Notes under the pieces: generated by a model | The model's database searches: none | What the model saw: only the letters and a program-made list of their open reading frames with translations | Told to the model about the DNA's origin: nothing | Origin: ATZT02 sp964655115 | GTDB lineage: Bacteria > Actinomycetota > Actinomycetes > S36-B12 > UBA5976 | DNA length: 37,109 bases | Direction of reading: 5' to 3' | Assembly: GCA_964655115.1 (NCBI GenBank) | Contig: CAZZKM010000010.1 | Coordinates: forward strand, 1-37,109 | Shown here: positions 33,014 through 37,109 of the stretch, in pieces | Layout of the letters: each line of letters opens with the position of its first letter | Position numbering within the stretch: position 1 is the first letter of the stretch | Program-made: the position numbers and the translations under genes

Positions 33014-33994
33014 ATGGCAAATCATAATTTTGACATTTTGATAATTGGTGCTGGACCTGCAGGTTTATATGGTGCTTACTATGCAGGATTTCGCGGTATG
33101 AGTGTTGCCATTATGGATAGCTTGGAAGAACCAGGTGGACAAATTACTGCTATGTATCCAGAAAAAGCAATTTTTGACGTGGGTGGATTTCCCTCGATTA
33201 AAGGTAAAGATTTAATTGAAAGTCTTCTAAATCAAGCAAAACCCTCTAATCCAAAATTTTTCCTAAATCAAACAGCAACAACCTTAGAAGTTAACTCTGA
33301 CAAATCTATAACTATAAGTTCAGAAAAAGAAACAATTGTTGCAAAATCAGTAATCATCACTGGTGGAATTGGTAAATTTACCCCGCGCCCACTACCCGCT
33401 GCTGATGGTTGGGGCGGTAAAGGATTAGTTCATTTCGTTCCAAAACTTGATGAGCATAAAGGTAAAGACGTAGTTATCGTTGGCGGTGGTGATTCAGCTT
33501 TTGATTGGGCAAATGAACTTTTTCCAATTGCAAAATCAATTACATTAATTCACAGAAGAGATAAATTTAGAGCCCACCAAGCAACAGTTGATCAAGTTTC
33601 TAAATTAGGTGTCAATTTGGTGACAGAGGCCGAAGTTACCCAAGTTATAGGTAATGGACAGATTGAAAAAATTGAATATAAAAACAGTAAAACAAATGAA
33701 ACTAAAGTTATTGATTGCCAAACTTTAGTTGCCGCTTTAGGTTTTACTGCAAACATTGGCCCTTTAGCAAACTGGGGATTAAATTTAGAAGCTAGAAAAA
33801 TCGTAGTTGATTCTGGAATGCATACAAATATTGAAAGAGTTTTTGCTGCAGGAGATATCTCAACTTATCCTGGAAAAGTTGCTCTAATTTCTGTGGGCTT
33901 TGGTGAAGCAGCTACAGCGGTTAACAATGCTGCAGTTGCAATTAATCCAGAAGCACATTTATTTCCAGGCCATTCATCTGGAAGCGTTGAATAA
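33014..33994 (+). CDS. Ferredoxin/flavodoxin-NADP+ reductase, thioredoxin-reductase-like type
   Basis: A 326-residue FAD/NAD(P)-binding flavoprotein like YumC-type ferredoxin-NADP reductases. Landmarks are the FAD motif IIGAGPAGLYGAYYAGFRG (about 9-27), GGQITAMYPEKAIFDVGGFP, the NADP motif VVIVGGGDSAFDWANEL near 157-173 and VFAAGDISTYPGKVALISVG near 277-296. There is no CxxC redox pair, which separates it from thioredoxin reductase. It would pass electrons between NADPH and ferredoxin. The ATG lacks a clear ribosome-binding site. It lies between parC and the convergent parE with a one-base gap; the link to topoisomerases is probably only positional. Confidence 0.9.
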   Translation: MANHNFDILIIGAGPAGLYGAYYAGFRGMSVAIMDSLEEPGGQITAMYPEKAIFDVGGFPSIKGKDLIESLLNQAKPSNPKFFLNQTATTLEVNSDKSITISSEKETIVAKSVIITGGIGKFTPRPLPAADGWGGKGLVHFVPKLDEHKGKDVVIVGGGDSAFDWANELFPIAKSITLIHRRDKFRAHQATVDQVSKLGVNLVTEAEVTQVIGNGQIEKIEYKNSKTNETKVIDCQTLVAALGFTANIGPLANWGLNLEARKIVVDSGMHTNIERVFAAGDISTYPGKVALISVGFGEAATAVNNAAVAINPEAHLFPGHSSGSVE

Positions 33995-33995
33995 A

Positions 33996-36071
33996 TCAAG
34001 CGTCAATTCTAGATTTATCTAGTTCATCTGCTCCATGAACAATAAATTCTTTTCTTGGCCCTACATCTGTACCCATTAATAAATCAAAAACTTCACTTGC
34101 CTCTTCAGCATCTTTAACAGTTATTCGGCGTAAAGTTCTTGAATCTCTGTTCATAGTTGTTTCTCTTAATTGTTTTGCATCCATTTCACCAAGACCTTTG
34201 TACCTTTGAATTGGTTGCTTAATCTTTTGACCTGATTTTTCTAAAGCAGATACTGTTTTTTTCATTTCTTCATCAGAATAGGTATAAATTATCTCGCCTG
34301 ATTTTTTACCACTAGCAACCGTTTCAATTCTATGAAGTGGTGGGACAGCTGCGAAAACTCTTCCGCTATCCAAAAGCGGTTTCATATATCTGTGAAATAA
34401 AGTCAATAACAAGCATCTAATGTGAGCCCCATCAACGTCTGCATCAGACATTAAAATTATTTTGCTATAACGAACTTCTTCTAAATCAAATGTTTTACCA
34501 GACCCTCCCCCAACAACTGAAATAATTGAAGCGCATTCGGCATTTTTCAAAACATCGGCAACAGATGCTTTTTGAACATTTAGAATTTTTCCTCTAATTG
34601 GAAGCAGTGCTTGATATTCAGAATTTCTAGCAAGTTTTGCTGTTCCTAATGCACTATCACCCTCAACGATAAATAATTCAGAATTCTCAACATCATTTGA
34701 TCTGCAATCTGCAAGTTTTGCAGGTAGTGAAGATGATTCAATTGCATTTTTTCTTCTTTGAACATCTCTTTGATTTCTTGCTGCAATTCTTGCTCTTGCA
34801 GCGTTAGCAATTTTTTCTAAGAGAACTTTAGTTTTAGCCTTATCGCCACGAGGTGGATTTTTAAACCATTTAATAAATTCATCAGTCACAACTGTTGCAA
34901 CTATTTTTTGAGCAGCAGGTGTGCCAAGTATTTCTTTAGTCTGACCTTCGAATTGTGGCTCAGGTAAACGCACACTTATAACTGCGGTTAAACCTTCTAA
35001 AATGTCTTCTTTTAAAACACTTTCTTCATTATTTTTTAAAACTCTTTGACTCTTAAGTTGATCATTAATTACTTTAACAATCGCTCTATCAAAACCTGCA
35101 ACGTGCGTTCCACCTTTAGGGGTAGCTACAACGTTGACGAATGATTTAACTTCGGTATCAAAACCATTGTTCCAACGCAACGCAACATCAACTGCCATAT
35201 CTCTTTCAACTTCTTTAGGTCGCATGTGACCGTGGTCATCTAAAACTGGAACATTTTCTGTGAAATTACCTTTTCCTTGCAAGCGAATGACGCTAGTGAT
35301 TGCTTCTCCGCTTGACATATGTTCTACAAATTCTGTTATGCCACCTTTAAATTTATATTCAACTTCTGTTTTTTCTTTGTCCCGTAAATCAGAAACGGCT
35401 ACTGCTAAACCAGGCACTAAAAAAGCAGTTTGTCTTGCACGCTGCATTAAAGCTGCAGCATCTAAATGCAAATCCTTTACAAATATCTCTGGATCTGGCC
35501 AGAATCGAACTCTGGTTCCAGTTGCTTTAGCTGATTTACCTGCAATTTTTAAACCAGATTCTTTAGTAAATTTTGCATTTGGTCCTTCGCCTTTAAAAAC
35601 TCCTGTGGTACCTCTTTGAAAAGATGCTTTATGAGTTTTACCATTTCTATCTACTTCAACATCCATACGCACACTAAGAGCGTTTACAACAGATGCTCCA
35701 ACTCCATGTAAACCTCCAGAAGCAGTGTATGAACCTGAACCAAATTTTCCTCCCGCATGAAGTTTTGTCATTACTAACTCCACACCAGTTAATTTTGTTT
35801 TTGCTTCAACATCAACAGGAATTCCTCGTCCATCGTCTATTACTAGAACAGAATCATCAGGCATTAATTTGACATGAATTCTTTTTGCATGTCCTGCTAA
35901 AGCTTCATCAACTGAGTTATCTATTAACTCCCAAACGCAATGCATTAAGCCACGTCCATCGGTAGAACCGATATACATACCCGGACGTTTTCTGACCGCT
36001 TCTAATCCTTCAAGTACGGAAAGATTTTTTGCGTTGTATTCAGAATTGGTCGCAGTATTGGTAGGACTCAA
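33996..36071 (-). CDS. parE: DNA topoisomerase IV/gyrase-type subunit B
   Basis: A 691-residue type IIA topoisomerase B subunit. The GHKL ATPase shows WELIDNSVDEALAGHA, IDDGRGIPVDVE and GGLHGVGASVVNALSV; the TOPRIM domain shows FIVEGDSALGTAKLARN, LPIRGKILNVQKA and MSDADVDGAHIRCLLL, and the end is RYKGLGEMDAKQLRETTM. I chose TTG at 36071: AAAGGA lies eight bases upstream and family members start just before YNAKNLSVLEGLEAVRKRPG. The frame stays open to an ATG at 36218, adding 49 residues with no likeness to ParE. It is close to the sigma-factor gene, as for the Streptomyces ParE gene near hrdB. Confidence 0.94.
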   Translation of the reverse strand: MSPTNTATNSEYNAKNLSVLEGLEAVRKRPGMYIGSTDGRGLMHCVWELIDNSVDEALAGHAKRIHVKLMPDDSVLVIDDGRGIPVDVEAKTKLTGVELVMTKLHAGGKFGSGSYTASGGLHGVGASVVNALSVRMDVEVDRNGKTHKASFQRGTTGVFKGEGPNAKFTKESGLKIAGKSAKATGTRVRFWPDPEIFVKDLHLDAAALMQRARQTAFLVPGLAVAVSDLRDKEKTEVEYKFKGGITEFVEHMSSGEAITSVIRLQGKGNFTENVPVLDDHGHMRPKEVERDMAVDVALRWNNGFDTEVKSFVNVVATPKGGTHVAGFDRAIVKVINDQLKSQRVLKNNEESVLKEDILEGLTAVISVRLPEPQFEGQTKEILGTPAAQKIVATVVTDEFIKWFKNPPRGDKAKTKVLLEKIANAARARIAARNQRDVQRRKNAIESSSLPAKLADCRSNDVENSELFIVEGDSALGTAKLARNSEYQALLPIRGKILNVQKASVADVLKNAECASIISVVGGGSGKTFDLEEVRYSKIILMSDADVDGAHIRCLLLTLFHRYMKPLLDSGRVFAAVPPLHRIETVASGKKSGEIIYTYSDEEMKKTVSALEKSGQKIKQPIQRYKGLGEMDAKQLRETTMNRDSRTLRRITVKDAEEASEVFDLLMGTDVGPRKEFIVHGADELDKSRIDA

Positions 36072-36277
36072 TTTATTAATCCTTTGGCAATAGGTGCATC
36101 GAAATAAGTTATTACCTAATTCTGCTTGCTTTAGGGCTGTTTTCCCCTCACCGCAACACCTTTTAGGAAACCTGTGACAGTTTTCACCGACACGCCTTGG
36201 TGCTGCTTCGAGTTGCAATAAATCTATTTGCCATGATGATTGAATAAGGAACCAAAGTTAGAAGAAAGGCGAAGACA
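36072..36277. promoter_or_regulatory. Divergent region between parE and the DUF7455 gene
   Basis: This is the largest gap in the window (206 bases) if parE starts at 36071. It must hold promoters for both genes. TTGCAA (36215-36220) on the plus strand could be a -35 but has no good partner. GGG/CCC arms (36135-36148) form only a short hairpin. The minus frame is open through 36218, so part of it may instead encode an N-terminal extension of ParE. I see no repeat or tRNA. Confidence 0.4.
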
Positions 36278-36484
36278 TTGAGTTCAGTACTAACAGCAGG
36301 ATCTGCTTTAACCGCATCTGATCGTTGCGATCGTTGTGGTGCTCAAGCTTATGTTCGAGTTACTCTTCCAACTGGCGGAACTTTGATTTTTTGCGGTCAT
36401 CATGCAAAACAACATGAGGAAAAACTTAAACTGATTGCAAAAGAATATATTGACGAAACTGAAAGATTAAAAGCTACAAACTAG
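36278..36484 (+). CDS. DUF7455-like small zinc-binding protein
   Basis: A 68-residue protein with a compact cysteine/histidine site: CDRCGAQAYVRVTLPTGGTL near 17-36, then FCGHHAKQHEEKL near 38-50. This is the small family regularly found between parE and the principal sigma-factor gene in actinobacteria (DUF7455, from memory). Function unknown. The start is TTG at 36278, with AAAGG about eight bases upstream. Its stop lies four bases from the convergent sigma-factor stop. Confidence 0.85.
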   Translation: MSSVLTAGSALTASDRCDRCGAQAYVRVTLPTGGTLIFCGHHAKQHEEKLKLIAKEYIDETERLKATN

Positions 36485-36488
36485 TTTT

Positions 36489-37109
36489 TTAGTCTAAATA
36501 ATCTCTTAATACTTGTGATCTAGATGGATGTCTTAGTTTAGACATTGTTTTTGATTCTATTTGTCGAATTCTTTCGCGAGTGACTCCATAGACTTGGCCA
36601 ATTTCATCTAAAGTTTTTGGTTGGCCATCGGTAAGTCCAAATCTCATGCGAACTACTCCACGTTCACGTTCGCTTAAAGTGTCCAAGACTGAATCTAATT
36701 GTTCTTGCAACAAAGTGAAAGAAACTGCATCACTTGGAACAATAGCCTCAGAATCTTCAATTAGATCACCAAATTCTGAATCTCCATCTTCGCCGAGTGG
36801 AGTATGAAGTGAAATTGGTTCACGTCCGTATTTTTGAACTTCAATAACTTTGTCTGGCGTCATATCTAATTCTTTTGCTAATTCTTCCGGGGTAGGTTCG
36901 CGACCTAAATCTTGCAACATCTGTCTTTGAACTCTGGCTAACTTATTAATTACTTCAACCATGTGCACTGGAATACGAATAGTTCTTGCTTGATCTGCCA
37001 TAGCGCGAGTTATTGCTTGGCGAATCCACCAAGTTGCATAAGTTGAGAATTTGTAACCTTTAGTGTAATCAAATTTTTCTACCGCACGAATAAAACCCAA
37101 GTTTCCTTC
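36489..37109 (-). CDS. Principal RNA polymerase sigma factor, N-terminus cut by window edge
   Basis: The 206 C-terminal residues of a sigma-70-family group 1 factor (HrdB/SigA). The reading frame stays open to the window end (EGNLGFIRAVEKFDYTKGYK). Region 2.3-2.4 is YKFSTYATWWIRQAITRAMA, region 3 is ARTIRIPVHMVEVINKLARV with LGREPTPEELAKELDM, and region 4.2, which binds the -35 element, is LDEIGQVYGVTRERIRQIES, ending SKLRHPSRSQVLRDYLD. The match to actinobacterial primary sigma factors is near full. It should direct most housekeeping transcription, consistent with the TTGACA/TATAAT-like elements proposed above. Confidence 0.95.
   Translation of the reverse strand, partial: EGNLGFIRAVEKFDYTKGYKFSTYATWWIRQAITRAMADQARTIRIPVHMVEVINKLARVQRQMLQDLGREPTPEELAKELDMTPDKVIEVQKYGREPISLHTPLGEDGDSEFGDLIEDSEAIVPSDAVSFTLLQEQLDSVLDTLSERERGVVRMRFGLTDGQPKTLDEIGQVYGVTRERIRQIESKTMSKLRHPSRSQVLRDYLD

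Noticed and set aside
36072..36277. Non-coding RNA or cobalamin-like riboswitch before parE
   Set aside because: Stretches such as GGTGAAAACTGTCACAGG are reminiscent, but the required core and pairing are absent.
1..37109. CRISPR arrays, tRNA or rRNA genes, insertion sequences, prophage or toxin-antitoxin genes
   Set aside because: I looked for regularly spaced repeats, cloverleaf-like arms, transposase or integrase motifs and found none I could support.

Overview
The window reads as a chromosome segment of a free-living, low-G+C actinobacterium with a streamlined genome. The best guess is the order Nanopelagicales (the freshwater acI lineage) or a close relative. The DNA is visibly A+T-rich, intergenic gaps are very short (none over about 210 bases), and many genes start with GTG or TTG. 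The gene set is nonetheless typical of Actinomycetes: DUF3000, DUF3159, DUF3093, DUF4193, DUF4235, DUF7455, SepH and an HrdB/SigA-type sigma factor. The block DUF3000-rnd-dxs ... TRAM methyltransferase-permease-trkA-trkA-DUF3159-OB fold-dut-DUF3093-DUF4193-suhB-sigma follows the order I recall from mycobacteria and Streptomyces, so most of the window is vertically inherited core. The placement is inference; no rRNA or marker search was possible.

Layout. 1-5000 is an envelope/secretion region. It holds a coupled minus-strand trio (a secreted coiled-coil GH25 muramidase, a PQQ-type sugar dehydrogenase and a DUF4287-like protein cut by the window edge), a 37-residue Lys-rich protein, a secreted M23 peptidase and an orphan secreted protein. 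5050-9025 (plus) holds a RibD-like reductase, msrB, DUF3000, an RNase D-family nuclease and an FTR1 iron permease. 9022-10926 is dxs. 11012-17808 (minus) is a complete D-xylose module: xylulokinase, xylose isomerase, sugar-binding lipoprotein, single-domain ATPase, permease and a mutarotase-like protein. It sits between dxs and aconitase, and xylB is coupled to aconitase by a one-base gap. 20514-25097 holds an RNA uracil methyltransferase, an APC-fold permease that resembles the K+ importer KimA, and two RCK/TrkA proteins. 25102-29055 holds DUF3159, OB fold, dUTPase, DUF3093, DUF4235, DUF4193, a gamma-carbonic-anhydrase-like protein and an inositol monophosphatase. 29101-36484 holds an MFS transporter, SepH, a short ParC, a ferredoxin-NADP reductase, ParE and DUF7455. 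The principal sigma factor runs off the right end.

Working together. The xylose genes would import xylose, mutarotate and isomerise it and phosphorylate it to xylulose 5-phosphate for the pentose phosphate pathway, with aconitase co-transcribed. The KimA-like permease and the two RCK proteins look like a potassium-uptake unit. The muramidase, the M23 peptidase and SepH bear on wall remodelling and division.

Most notable: all seven convergent gene pairs end within 4 bases of each other or overlap; a GH25 muramidase carries a CwlO/PcsB-like coiled coil; ParC lacks its whole C-terminal domain; and several structured intergenic elements lie at 13871-13910, 16290-16408 and 27619-27684. I saw no rRNA, tRNA, CRISPR array, insertion sequence or phage gene.
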